Assembly (NCBI RefSeq): GCF_902459465.1
Contig: NC_047062.1
Coordinates: forward strand, 5,210,501 to 5,274,500
DNA length: 64,000 nt
Reading direction: 5' to 3'
From: Asterias rubens
Taxonomy: Eukaryota; Echinodermata; Asteroidea; Forcipulatida; Asteriidae
The notes below the pieces were generated by a model that made no database searches, had not been told where the DNA came from, and saw only the letters and a program-made list of their open reading frames with translations. Each line of letters begins with the position of its first letter. Position 1 is the stretch's first letter. This document shows, one piece after another, positions 24,701 to 37,108 of this stretch. Made by a program: the position numbers and the translations under genes.

Positions 24701-27700
24701 AACAATTTGTAAAACAAGATTACGGAGTGCGATGGACTATGCTTGGACAAGAGCCAAAAGCGAGTTTACATATAGTTCTGCCTTAAACTTTACACCAATG
24801 GGTCAAAACAACATGTCGAAAGGAATGTTCAGTTACACAAAAACGGTTAACTGCATTAATTGAAAGCTCATTCTATGGTCGTGGTCGGACATTAGTCTCG
24901 CGTCTAGTAATTGCTGCCTGTAAAATGGCACGTGGAATTATAGAAAGGCAAAAACGGTTAACTGTGGGAAACCCCAGTACCATAAGAGAGGAATGTCGAC
25001 TGATATAATCAATGACTAATGACAAAATGTCGTGACTGAAAGGCTGTAAGGGGTACAGAGGAAATGACAAAACCTGAATTCAATCTTCCAAGAAAACAAA
25101 CAGGTGTTCGTAAGAGTCCAAGTTCTATAAATGTAATTGCTGTCGAGTAATTGTAGAAATTGACCCATTATAAGTGGGCAACTTGATGATAAGCCTTCAA
25201 ACAACCCGGAACTCGTTCGGTTGAGTGCTTTATTGAGCAATCGGTAAGGGTTTTTATCTGATCCTGGAATAATTTACGTTGTCCGAAGATTCGTTGTTTG
25301 CCCTTTCCTTATATCATAAATTGACGTAACTCTTGTTTTGCAGTTTTTATTTGCTTTGACTTTTTATTTATAGGTGTTTTGTGTTTCTAAAAAAAAAATA
25401 AGGAAAAAGTTCATATTATAGTTCGTGGTTTTGAAGTATTTTGTTCGTTCGATGGTTTCCCAAAACATGGCATCCAGGTTGGCTCAGTTGTTATTTCTCA
25501 GCCTTTCACCTCTTGGAGCCCGGTTTTATATTCTTAGTTTTCAGTCGATTGAGTGGGTTTCCCATATTATTAGGACTGTCCTGTCACTGTCCTGGAATTT
25601 CGTAACCACTCTCTTCATGCCCGGTCACAGTGCTATAATCTCTTTTGAGGGACACTATAGTTTCGTCACCAAAAAGACATATCCCGAAAAAAAAAAGTAA
25701 ATATTTACCAACACTCCATCCAAGGGTAGCAAAACAAGTCGACCTTGCACTGTTTTTCCTCGGGAAGTACGCCCCCACCAGATTCAGAGATGTGTTATCG
25801 ATAAAATTACTGCCGATCCCGAAGAGGAGACTGTAGGTGAGGAAGAGATAATGTGGATCGGGCACGAAACTGGAGAACAAGAGCCCACCGCTGCACAGGA
25901 TGACGCCTACTATCGTAACGGCACGGTGGCCGAACCGCTTGAACAGACCCGTCGAAAATGGTGATGCAGCAAACATGATACCAAACGCCAAGGAACCGAT
26001 CCAACCTGTTTAGAGAAAGAAAATAAAGATTGGTTCAATTGCAAAAAGGGAACAGTGGGCTAAGAAGCTTTTTGGTATTAAAGCCTAAAGGGGAGATTTT
26101 TAACTTTTAAAGAAACATCACATTTCGGAAGTTTTTTAGGGGCAATTTGACGTGAGGGTCATTCTCTCGCCCTGAAAAAGTGGTATTTTCTCCCCAAATT
26201 CCCCCCCCCTAACGTCATCGGTGTTGATGGACAACAGAGGTTTATCTTTATCCTCCAAAAGGGCTGCACAATCTGTTAATGCCAGATATCATTTATTATA
26301 AACCACATGGGAATTTACTCCAAGTAAACATAACGGTCAGCCGTTAACCAAGTAGTACTAAAGCCTCCAAAAGAGTACAAACTTGATACTCTCTCTGATT
26401 GAATATAGAAACTCAAACATTATGGCCAATGTATTTTAAATGTGACGCCATTGGATACTGATGTTGACACAATTCGCGTAGGAATCGTGGGTTCGAATCC
26501 AACCCGAACATTGTGGCTATAATAGGCCTATTTAAATTCACCCGCAGATCCGGAAAGCAAAGAGCTTATCACTTATCAGGGCATCAGGGTCACCGGTGTA
26601 TACGAAAAATATATACTATCTTGTATCCCCTGCTACAATATTACTGCAGATATATATTTTTATTTTCTGTCTTCTTATAATTAATTGGTTTTTCGTTCGT
26701 CAAAATGTTTGCTCCAGGTGTTCACGAGAGGGCGAGTTGGATGGGCCGGGGGGGGGGGGGGGGGGGGGAGTCAATAAACTCTACGTCAACACACCACTGA
26801 CCCTTTTCAACTTGTGCAAGCAATAAGGTGGAAGTCCAATTTTATGATGGTTTGTGTGAATGCTGCAAACTACCGTCAACAACAAGACATTGTGATTCGG
26901 CTAGTTTATAGTACAGAAAAAACATGGTACTGTACAACGAGAGGCTGTATGGGTGGTGATAAAGGGGGGTTTTAATCCCTCAATATCCCCAGTTTAACAG
27001 CGTGTCGTAATACAGACGGTCGAGCGCGATCTCAAGTTCATTGTGGCTGACTCATCGGAGTGTGGGTTGGAGTCCCGTACTTAAAACTTATGTTCTTGAG
27101 CAAGGCACTTAACTATATAAATGCCTCTCACCACCCAGTAGGCCTAGTGTATTTATTATAGCCTTTTCGTTAATGGTAGATTGAGTAGCACCGGTGGCGG
27201 CCGTTTGGTGAAACTCGCCAGAGGAGTTAAGATGGTTTAGTGAATGCTCGGAACCCCGTAATGGCCTGTTCGTATTAAATTACTTACGCATGACTTTTCA
27301 CAGCAGAATTCTGCATAGACCAGCCCAAAGGTGCACTTAGATACCGAGTCGCTTTGAAAATTTCTGTTCTTTGGGTTTGTATTTTTGACTAAGTTTCAAT
27401 TCCGTCAGGGCTGCCGAACATAAAATTACCCTTTGTGACGCCTCCCTGGGCAAAGCAGTTCTCGTTTTCAAAAGACAACACCTGAATTAACAAATCATAA
27501 TGACATATGTTTTGCATCGCTGACCCTACAACAATAAACACACATCCCATCTCAATCCGGACAATGGCCTTGACGGGTTGGTATTGTATGCAAATAATCA
27601 TCATCAATGCCGCAAACAAGCGGAACTTCACTCCTACCGTCAGACAGACGATGTCATAATAGTTTATCAGTGCATAAAAAACATCTCCAGTGAATGTATG

Positions 27701-30700
27701 TCAACCCTTAGGCCTATCCAGTCCGAAAACGAAACTAAATATCTCCAGAACAAAAACAGGGAGGATTTTTAAGTGTCCTGTCAACACCAAATTGCGTAAA
27801 TTTATCAGCAGTGGCGTGTTTTTTTATGACTGATGAAGGAGATTGGGCAACACCAACTAAAGTCACGTGTTCACACGAGACAGCAAGAACTCGATGCACT
27901 GTGTTCACTCTGTGTTGTAGAAAGATACCAAGTATTCATTGAATGCACCTGATTTCCATTTGTCTATTGGTTTGTTTTCTTTTCTTTTCGCACTCTTTAG
28001 CCAGGGTAGAAGAACAGAAAGATAGTTCGCCATTCATTTTTCAGTTCTCTTAAAACTTGGAAGGAATGCATTTTACGAAATTATTTTGAGAAAGTTTCTT
28101 GTGGCAATTCAAGAAGAGGTTCTCGTGTGCGTGTCCATAGATCTAATGAGTTGCTTACGACATCGTATAATAACTGGCCAAAATAATACTATGTTCATAA
28201 ACCACAATATGAGGACCAGTCTTTATTCTCTCCAAGTGGTCCGGCTGGCTAGTTTCCTCAGAGTCGGAAAGCATCCATATGAAATAAGAAATATTTTATG
28301 GACTAGTGAAAAAGCTGGCGACTGTCTGGTCCTGCTGGCTATAGTCACTGAACAAGTTGAAGGGCAAACCCTGAACTATAGGCATATAATAGATGTTAAA
28401 TTTGCATCGGGGATAAATAATATTAACCAGCACTGTATACGCCTCTCTTAATACTTATGCACGACGTCATAAATCTTACCCAAAATGAGGCTATGGGCGC
28501 ACGTTCCCCATCACTTGCAGTGGCTGCGCCCATCGCCTCGTTTTGAGTTAGCATTGTGACGTACCTCATGCATTATTAAGAGAGGCGTATATTCTCAGTA
28601 CTTACCCGTGTTCTGTGAAGAAAAACAAATGTCAGGCGTATTACTCAGATGGGATTCGAACCCACGACCTTTTGCAATTCTAGAGCAGCGTCATACCAAC
28701 TAGACCACCGAGATAGCCCGGTGGCTAGAGGCAGAGGTTTATAGGGGTAACAACCAAGATTAATATTCTTTATTCCCGATGCAAATTTAACATCTATTAA
28801 ATCATTTGCAGTACCCGCTGCTAAAACATAGGATTCGAACTGCATAGGCCTACAATTTTGATATGCATACACTTTTCATATGCATTCACCTCAGAATTTT
28901 GCTTATGTAAAATTGTAGGGCCAGGGGGGCTGGTGCATACCAGTATAAAAATAAACACTATCAGATAAAATGAACATCTATTCTGATACTATGTTATCAA
29001 CCGATTTATTATTCTACATTTTAGTCATGTCGCTGATAATGTTGATTGCAAATTAGAGCGCAAGATAATAAGAATCGTTTATTTTGAAAGGCCCTGTTAT
29101 TTGGCCGACATGACCCGGACCGATTCAAAATTCACTAATCAACAAAAATGAACGGTGGGCCACAGCGATGAAGCCTTGATTCCAAAATGTTCCAGTTAAA
29201 GTGGTCGCGAACAAAAGGTTTAGATAAACAAGATGATGGGATAAATCCGTGATTTAATCCAGTTCAGGATCCCTTCTTCGGAAGAAATTTATAAGGGAAG
29301 TATTATAAGCATGGGGTTTTAAATCCACGATCTTTTGTAAAAGGGGAACCACCGTGGACGGTGGAGTGGAAAGTCATTGTGGTCCGGTAGGCCTAAGTCT
29401 GCCCATGGAGAAAGGACCTTTTCTAGGGCTCTTCCTTACAACCAACTCCGAAATGCTCACCCGCTGCCTTTGACCAGTATTTGACTCTTTCAGTTATTAA
29501 CTTTAAAAGTTGATTGGAAGTGGACTCACATCACGGCTGGGACGTGGCTTATAGGGCCAACAGGGCAACACTAATCCTGCACAATAATTCAGTTGGATCT
29601 ACCATGCATTTACACTCAGTAGTTTTATAGCACAAAACAAACTTAACTCTTTTCGTCTAAGACACCCGCCAAGTAAAGACGGTCATAGAAAATAATCGTT
29701 AAACCTCAAAACTAACGTTACCAGGGCCCTATTATATAATTCTGATGTCAGTCTAGTGTGCTTATCCGTAGAACAACACATAAGTCATGCACTTCAAGGC
29801 TTCGTAATATGCGTGGTATAGCATGGGCATGTGCCCTGGGAAAAAAAAACCGTTCAGTTTTGGATCAAAGAGCTAGGGTTGGATTAGTGTGCTGTTGAAG
29901 ACTAACAAGTGGCAATGTAGGGTTAAACCTCAGAAATAATAGCCGAGTTTTACGACTGCATTTCCCATCATATTGAACTAATGAGGTGTGCACTGTACAT
30001 GACATGGTGCAATCAATACTACTGGTAGGAAATCGTTATTTCATAATAATGATGGCTTATAAATTTGTCAAGAACTAAACGATTTCCCTTGTTAACATAC
30101 CATGCTTCACTGGTGTTCGGACGTTATTTCCAAAATATTTGGTGTGTATTGTGCAATCATCATAAAAATGGAACCAAAGCGGCTATTTTGGGAAAAACAC
30201 TATTCGTTGTGTAGGCCTTCCGGGCCCTTTTTTAGCAAGCACATAGATTAAAGCTGTCTTGTCATAAAAATGGGACGGTGGTGTAAAAAGAGGCTGAGAT
30301 ATGACAAACCACATGAGTGCACCTTTAAACATTTGAAACCCTCGATTTACCCAGTAACGAAAGTTTTGCTAAAGTTGGAGTTGCGTTGTTTTGCCTTGGG
30401 AGGGCCATTCCGTACCAACAGTCCAACACAACGAAACAAGCCCAAGTTGGAACTCAGAACGAGGGTTGAATGGTTGAATTCTACCTCCATGGTTGAACCC
30501 ATGGTTATGAAACCATGGACCATGGTGAATATTTATGTCAAGTCAACCTATCTGTAAACGTAACCAACTTGATGAGTGTGTTGATTTGTCCGCTTCATCG
30601 AGCACACCGAGAGGCCTTGTCTTGTTTACATCCAGCTCGCCAGGGAAGCCTCACATACCTGCAAAAAATGATGCAATCCTTTCGCTGCCTCATAATATTA

Positions 30701-33700
30701 CTAGCCTAGGTTCTTGCTCTAATGTCCATGTCGTCCACGCATGTTACGCGCGTGGTGGCTATATTATTCTTTTGTCGTTCAGTTTGCCTGTGATTGAATC
30801 TCGGTTTAAATCCCACAACACTACTGTCCCGTCACGGGACAATGCGTTCAAAACACACTTCAACAAAAATATAGGAAGCACGGTATATTTATTCTTGCAA
30901 TAAAAAGCCCAGGAAAATAACCTTTTAGTTTCAAAAAAGAAGCCGAAAGCGAGGAGGCCATTCATGGTTTTCCTTTACTCTCTGTTTGGAGATCACTAAT
31001 CTGTGAATGTAATGCTGGCCCGTTTGTGTTTAGATAACGTTGCATCATTTTCCATGTGCATGATACAACACATAATCCCTCTCAAGGTCGACATGGACGA
31101 AATGCAAGTTGTCGACCCAGACAAAGGACCTGTGGGACCCTTACATGCCCAAAACAAGGTGTAGTCAGATCCTTAATATTCATCAAAAAAATATTGTTGA
31201 AGTTATTATTCAGTTGGTGTAGAGCCGACAAAGGTCCCAGCCATTGTTAAATTTGTTTATCATTATCGTAGCCCTACAAAAATCCTGCGCAAATGTGGAC
31301 ATTATAAATCCGTTGTGCGAGTCAGAAGAAAATATATTTTACAACCATGCACAATTTTCAGCATGTAAAACACATTGTTCTTGTATCGGTTTCAATCGAA
31401 TGTTACTTAATTTCATTTCACAACCGCACGAGGAATGGGTCGAACATCACAATCAGTAAGATTTCAGGGCTCAACTAATGGTTGTCTGTTTTCCTAACTA
31501 TTCCCGTATAAATGATGGTGAATTGATTCGAACAAACTGTTTGTTATAAAAATCGTTTTAAGGGCAACCCTCACAATCACAAATTCCACTTTTCCCAAGT
31601 TCTCAGTGCCACAGATCAACCATACACTAATTGTTAAGCCAAACAAATAAATTTCCCACTCCAGTCTTCGTAAACGGCAGAGAGTTTTTTTTTTACGAGC
31701 ACACGGTTTAATGACTTTTTTTATTCCATTAATACACAACTGTAATAGGTACAGCGTTCTTCAACATTTGCATGCAAACATACAGGCCAAACACGGGATA
31801 GGGGTTCGTGTAGATTTTATAAACAACAGAGATTGGCCCGACAACCTGATTTTCCATAACAAGGAGTCTCCTTTACAATTACTTAGTGCGGACAAAAGAT
31901 CATGCAGAAATAGGGGCTAATAGTTTAGATTTAATTCGAGTTTGAGGATTTGAAAAGATTACACCTAAAGTGATTCATACTATTCACAACTTCATTTCTT
32001 GTCAAACTTAAGTATTGTTGTTTGGAACAACAACGTTAAGGCGCCTATTCTAACACGTCATGTGGTGAAACATGTTGTATCGTTTGAATTAGCTTCGCGT
32101 AAAACAATCATTTATTCCTGCGCCAAAGACCGCACAGGCCAGATGCTCACGAATTCTGGCTTATTTTTAACAACAAATTTCCCTTTGTTCAAAATCATTG
32201 ACGGTGGAAAGAAAAAAACATCCATTTAAACTCGAGAAACATTCAACAGATTTTAATATTGGTCGTATGATACAAAATAATGAAGGTATAGATGAACAGT
32301 TGAGCTGGAAAGGGCATTGCAAAACAATTTGACGTATTGTGAAATAATGACGAGCCAGTCGCGGACGGAAACTCCATTGTGGGCACGTTGGGACAATATA
32401 AAAAGGCCTGTGGTAAGCTTATCCTAAATAAGCCACCTTTGACTAAAATCCATGAGAAAGTATTGCAGGCTACGGAGTGTTAAAATTAGATTATACTTTT
32501 AATTTGAAAGCCAAATGATGAATAACCAGTTTTCCAATGTCACAATTGGTTATATGGGGTACATATTGTACACGGCGTTCATCGTCACAGTTTTAAGACA
32601 CGTTTTTTTATTGCCGGATTTGGCACAATTAATTGAAATTGAAGTATGGACGATTCAAAATTCAATTAAACAAGTGAAATATTTTCAAAATTAACTGAGT
32701 CATCGACTAGGGTCTACTTTAACTATGAATTCAACAAGTAAAATATTTTCCAAGATCTCAATTCCGAGGAAATACTTATTTGCAAGGATGTCAGAAAAGA
32801 TAAAGTATCGGGGAAGCTTGCGGCACATAAACTTTTGTTTTTACTATTTGACACAAACGTTCAGATTTTAACTTGTTGGTATAGCATCTCTTTTCTATAT
32901 ATAAAATCAACGAAATCAATCATTGTTTGCACTGTGAAAACTAATGGTATTTTGACGAGCATTTAACATCATATTAATCATTGTTTTGTCATAATGCCCG
33001 GGGATCTAAGATAACATTCTCTGCGCTATCATTAGCCAGTTTACAAAGAAACATAACATCTGACACGTGTAAGTCACGGGGTCGTTGGACTGAGCAGGGC
33101 CATCACACTCTGGCAAAATCAATTAAAATACAATGTTTTTGACCGATTAAACCTTGAACACTAAACACTACCGATTTTTCCAGGTCAGCAATTACTAATC
33201 TATGTACAGGTATATGTACATGTATGTAAAAATTCTTCTCGGTTTGGTTAATCATACGTGAAAGCCTCTCTAAATGGTGTGAAAGCATATGGTAAAAGCA
33301 AGGTATTGTGTGAGTACATGGCATTACTATACTACAGAAATGGTCAGAGCATTGGTCAGATAAAAGTGGCTCTTTTTAGTTTATCTCTGTGATTTCAAAG
33401 AGTATCAAAATTCATCTCAAATGAGGCTGGTATCATTATCACCACTGCAACTGGAGTTGCTCTGCAATCCAAAGATTGATTTTTTGTTCCAAAAACCAAA
33501 AACAATGTGAGAAACTTTCTCTGTACACAGTTTGGGACGAAGAATCACGGCGACTGTGTCACGCAGGAAACCCTACAATGCAGACCTACAATGATCCGTC
33601 CAAATCTGCCATTGGAACTTCCCATTATTACTTGTTTGATGGGGTGAACGGGAACACCAATAGCGGATCTAATGAGGTGAACCTGGACAGCTTACGCCTG

Positions 33701-35068
33701 TCAAGTTTAAAGCCTTAAGGGTTTTACAGCTGTCAAGTTTTGAAAGGTGGCGAATGACGAAACGAAAAGCACAGCAGTGTATTAATGATCGGTAAATTAA
33801 GATATTGGCCTACATTATAACCCGAAAAACATTTCCACAAAAGGAACACTGTTCCGTCAAATATATTGCTTGTGCTTCATTGTATCATTGAAAACGAAAA
33901 GAACTGTAGAATAAGTTGTAAAACCACTTGACAACAAAAAAACGAAAAAAGAAATACTAACAACAACAACAACAACACCTCGTTGTTTACAGATTTTTTT
34001 GCACATACAGTTGTTTAAAAAAGAAGACAACAAAAACAAAACATGTGCAACGTTTGAAATATAAATTAACTGATTCTTCCATCGATGACATCGTCTGGAC
34101 ACATCATTGGTTTAAATATAATTATGAATGATGGATACATCATGGAGGTAGAAATACATTGATGTGAGGCGTACTACTGGTATTGAGTTAATTAAAATGG
34201 CGTCGACAGCATGCTGATGACGAACCGACAGGCGGAAACAATGGGATGGGAGGCCCGCCTAAAAGCGCAGTGACACTTTCTTAATTGTGAGTGATGCCTG
34301 CAACATTCTTTTTCTGTGCTGTTCGAGTTCGCTAGTTGTGGTTTGGTTTGAAAGTTGTGGTTTGAAGCGCTAATTGGTTATTTGACATACTGGGGTCATA
34401 TTGCATAAGTCCATTGTCTTACCATTGACAAGCCTTACGTCAATTGTATTTTTACTGCCAGCCAAGTAACAAAAAAACAACACAAATCAATTTGCAGGGT
34501 GTGGATGGTCACCACCACATTCCACACGCGGTATCATTTTGGCCGATAACCTGTTTGTGCAAGATCTTTTTCTGGCTGGTCGTGATTCAAAAATATTGAG
34601 AAGGTTTCATTCATGCTTCACTCGTGTTTGTCTCTATTTAGTCGGAAGAAAATCTATTTGTGATCTTATAAAATTAATTAGTAAGCCATCTGGAAATTAC
34701 AAACAACATCTGGTCAAATTGCATACTGATTTTTGAAGCATGGAGGGAGGGAAATTATACGTACCGACTGTGAGATCGCTAATTTCAAACTCCTTCTGCA
34801 GCTTGACAAAGATGACACCAAACGCACTGAGGATTCCCGTCACTGGTGTGATGATCAAGAAGGTGCAAAAGGTAACCAGCCATCCCCATCTGTTCTTCAC
34901 CTGGAGCTGATCGGAGTTGATTGCCTCCACGATGCTAGTCCGTACTCTCTGAGGATACCTGGTCCCCATAGCCTCAACAACACTACGCCTGATACGGGAG
35001 GGGTATTCTGTGCGCAGGGCCTCCACCACACTGTTTCTCGCCCTGCGAGGAAATCGAATCGCGGACAT
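18500..35068 (-). CDS. SLC16/monocarboxylate-transporter-like MFS protein, full gene span (6 exons, 559 aa)
   Basis: Joining 35068-34765, 26005-25709, 23640-23174, 21852-21627, 20278-20135 and 18741-18500 gives a continuous 559-codon frame, with all introns GT-AG. The fold is a 12-helix major facilitator with cytosolic ends. Helix 1 begins at RWGWLVTF (60-67). VGWIGSLAFG marks helix 2, and a long Ser/Thr-rich loop (about 235-320) separates the halves. In helix 8, GDLLGR places Asp381 and Arg385 four apart, as in the MCT1 Asp302/Arg306 pair. The family usually moves monocarboxylates or related solutes with protons. The usual DGGWGW at helix 1 is KNRWGW here and the helix 5 motif is diverged, so the substrate cannot be stated and an orphan MCT-like carrier is most likely. 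The N-terminal tail has three 16-residue repeats. Intron 1 is 8.8 kb. Confidence 0.88.
18742..20134 (-). other. SLC16-like intron 5
   Basis: Contains a truncated family A MITE (19397-19750) and otherwise AT-rich sequence without coding signal. Confidence 0.5.
19397..19750 (+). mobile_element. TTAA-flanked palindromic MITE, family A, copy 4 (right end lost)
   Basis: Starts with AAAGGCAGTGGACACTATTG. It retains the central palindrome TTTCGAGACCTC/GAGGTCTCGAAA, but breaks off after AGGTTTTATGCCAATAATTA without the right inverted end. Confidence 0.75.
20135..20278 (-). CDS. SLC16-like gene exon 5 (helices 10 and 11)
   Basis: Encodes VIGFFTGIVNSMLFKAC through LGAGVGISVGPTVAG. The final GPTVAG with following G-A-A-Y-D-Y-T matches the conserved MCT late-helix segment. 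The acceptor is TTTCCCACAG and the donor GTACGT. Confidence 0.88.
20279..21626 (-). other. SLC16-like intron 4
   Basis: Contains a 77-bp direct duplication (20670-20823) and a poly-G run at about 21040-21048. No exon was seen. Confidence 0.5.
20670..20823. repeat. Direct duplication, 77-bp period, two copies
   Basis: GAAAAATGTTCAGACAATCA starts at 20670 and again at 20747. Each copy carries GCGCATGCGTCAAGCGAACC. The copies are virtually identical, so the event is recent. Confidence 0.85.
21627..21852 (-). CDS. SLC16-like gene exon 4 (helices 8 and 9)
   Basis: Starts IKFMTTIGIPEEKGS after an acceptor TAACAG. It contains GIGDLLGRGIAAF with the Asp381/Arg385 pair, and ends MYAFAVG at donor GTAAGT. 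Confidence 0.88.
21853..23173 (-). other. SLC16-like intron 3
   Basis: AT-rich intron sequence with a small TTTTAAATTTTAAATT tract at about 21974-21994. No exon or mobile element was recognised. Confidence 0.45.
23174..23640 (-). CDS. SLC16-like gene exon 3 (helix 6, central loop, helix 7)
   Basis: The exon encodes GWRGAFRV, a helix, then a basic and Ser/Thr/Ala-rich cytoplasmic loop (EAERQQQKLLRKAS to QPAPTAQ), then helix 7. It ends in FPFVNM in phase 0 at donor GTAATT. The antisense strand also has long frames here, which are shadows. Confidence 0.88.
23641..25708 (-). other. SLC16-like intron 2
   Basis: Holds a family A MITE (24112-24497) and otherwise no coding signal. Confidence 0.5.
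24112..24497 (+). mobile_element. TTAA-flanked palindromic MITE, family A, copy 5
   Basis: The left end is diverged (TTTAAAAACACTGAACACTC) and the right end is shortened (AATTACCACTATACCTTTAA). The interior keeps CAACATA-region sequence and the central GACCTC/GAGGTC palindrome. Confidence 0.7.
25709..26005 (-). CDS. SLC16-like gene exon 2 (helices 2 to 5)
   Basis: The acceptor follows TTTCTCTAAACAG. The exon completes GWIGSLAFGIMFAAS and encodes KRFGHRAV and the YFPRKNSARS segment, the position of the MCT helix 5 motif. It ends at GWSVG with donor GTAAAT. Confidence 0.88.
26999..27262 (+). repeat. SINE-like relic
   Basis: Contains ATCGGAGTGTGGGTTGGAGT, a degenerate tRNA B-box region, followed by TTCTTGAGCAAGGCACTTAA, a block shared with the minus-strand relic at 60100-60373. 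The A-box is not recognisable. Confidence 0.5.
28375..28870 (-). mobile_element. tRNA-headed SINE (family S), interrupted by a MITE
   Basis: On the minus strand the head reads TCGGTGGTCTAGTTGGTATG (A-box region) and GGTCGTGGGTTCGAATCCCA (B-box). The tail ends TTTATCCCCGATGCAAATTT. The body is split by a palindromic insertion at 28437-28590. The cloverleaf arms do not pair fully, so it is a retroposon rather than a tRNA gene. A related tail lies directly upstream at about 28740-28860. Confidence 0.65.
28437..28590. mobile_element. Palindromic MITE nested inside the SINE
   Basis: The left end is ACGCCTCTCTTAATACTTAT and the right end TGCATTATTAAGAGAGGCGT, imperfect inverted copies of about 30 bp. 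Removing it rejoins SINE sequence at a TATA dinucleotide pair, consistent with a TA-type target duplication. Confidence 0.65.
34765..35068 (-). CDS. SLC16-like gene exon 1 (N-terminal repeats and helix 1)
   Basis: ATG at 35068 opens MSAIRFPRRARNS. Residues 7-54 form three 16-residue repeats, and helix 1 follows at about 61-85. It ends in DLTVG at donor GTACGT with one base of codon 102 left over. No acceptor-like tract was chosen upstream, so this is taken as the first coding exon. Confidence 0.85.
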
Positions 35069-37108
35069 GGTGATGCTACTTCGTCTCTAAATTCACGCTG
35101 AAATAAATAGTCAGTCAAACTATGCGTTTCTCACAAAAGCCACACTGGAAACTGTCAACTAACTTGCATTTGTGATAGCGTTCTGAAGATAAAACCACCT
35201 AACGGAGAGCTGATATCCTAACGGTCTTCACTAGCGCAACGCATTACATCTGAATGCAGACCGCAATCAGCTGTTCAGATGCAGCTGAACAACAAAGTGA
35301 TTGCAACATACACAGGCAGGCTATCCCTGTCATCCCAGCTGACCTCGCCTACTTAATACTGCTGGTAGCCTGCCTACCATGTGTTTTTCCAGCGAGGTTA
35401 CATTACTAGTCACCAGCGATCAAGGTAAACACTTTACGGTAGCTGTGACGTCGTGGGGTTCCCTGGCTTTGAGCATCCAATCAGCGTCGAGTGTCCTGCT
35501 GTTGGGAGGTAGATCTATTTATACATGCACCATTGTTTGCCAGATACAGTCACGGGATCGAATCGACTGCTGCCGCGGGGCGGCGCAGGACTTCGGTATC
35601 TGGCTTGGTTGCGGTTTAATTTATTGGTACCCTGTCTAAGTTCACGGAAAGGTTGCGGGGTTTTTCAGGAACCAGCTTAATAAACAAATTGTGAAATCTC
35701 TAATTGAATCATGTGACTGCTGGCTCAAAAAGAAGCTTTCTGTCCGTAAAACGATGCTATACAACAGAGTGTTTTTCACATTTCTTTGTTATGGTCGACG
35801 GAGTGCGCTTACTTGAAAAGAAAGGACTCGGTTGCCGGGTGATGGGATGTGATATGGTGGTAGTGATGGTGTGATGAAATAAATAAAAAGTGTGACCCTG
35901 TAGACATACTGGTGATTCAGTGTGATATTTGCACGTGCAGGGATGGGGATACCCAACATTAAAGAAAGAACACCACGTTGATGTCAACTACAAAATCTAC
36001 AAATAATTTTTGTGAAAAGATGTTACTCTCTCCCTCTCAGTCTTTCAGCCTCTTTGAATTAAATATAAAGCTCTCTATAATTAACTATAGCTGACGACAT
36101 GGTCACGGTTTGCAATTGGGAGGTTAGATTTTCACTGTTGGCTATATTGCCCAGTGCCACAAAGAATTGCAAAATTACCCCCAAGTGACCAGACTCAATT
36201 GGGGAAAAGAGATAGCCATGAAAAATGTCCCACTGTTGAAAGTCAACAACCACCGCATGGGCACGCAATATTACTATTAGACAAGTTTTCATCAATCCAT
36301 AAAACAGTGACAGAACTGAGATTTATTTACCTGATTCTGGTTCATTGATGAACTAGTAATCAATCAAACAGAACATATAGCCCTAAAGTAAAATAGTAAT
36401 ACAAAAAATCGAAGGAAAGACAGTTTGAGTAAAGTGTCCAGTCTGTCTGTCGTAAAAAATTAAGTAAAAATCTTATGAATGCATATTATTTTTCAAACCT
36501 CGTTAATTTTGTGTATTATTTCCAAATTTTTGTCTGAAAGACTCAAATGGTTTGTCTTCGAACAATATTGACAGATGACTTGTTTCAAAATGATAAATAC
36601 GTATAAACATTTGCATAATACACCGACAGTGCAAAAAAAACACCCAGCAATATGGGATCCCGATGATCACTTATTTAGTTTTTGTTACCACTTTAGGTCT
36701 ATCATTTTGATGATTGGTTTTTACATGCAATAGGCCTACACCCATAGAGCAAGGACCATGAGAACTTTAAATAGCCAATTATAAAATAATGATTAATAGG
36801 CCTAGCTTCACGTTTTGTTTTAATTCGGGTCCCGAAATCGCACAAAGATGCGGATAACGAAACATGTCTACTTATTTCTGAATGAGTATTTGTTGAATCG
36901 TTTCTACGGGGCACATGCAGTCAAACCATAGAGAAATGCCTTTGGTCGAACTATGTACAGTAAACAATATAAATCAAAAATCAAAGTTTTCCGTCTTATC
37001 CGACCGAATCTTCCATAATTCCATTGACAAAGAAGTGTTCCAAATGGCAAAGGAATACATACAAAGTTGAAGAACGGTAATTACTCTTGTGGGTAAAGGG
37101 AAATCTTG

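Larger units (their letters stand above)
26006..34764 (-). other. SLC16-like intron 1 (8.8 kb)
   Basis: No exon was seen. It contains a run of about 20 G bases (26749-26768), a tRNA-headed SINE relic (26999-27262), and a SINE split by a palindromic MITE (28375-28870). A palindrome of CCATGG units lies at 30488-30526. The remainder is AT-rich. Confidence 0.5.

Noticed and set aside
28640-28730. tRNA gene on the minus strand
   Set aside because: Has A- and B-box-like sequences, but the acceptor and anticodon arms do not pair; related copies show it is a SINE head.
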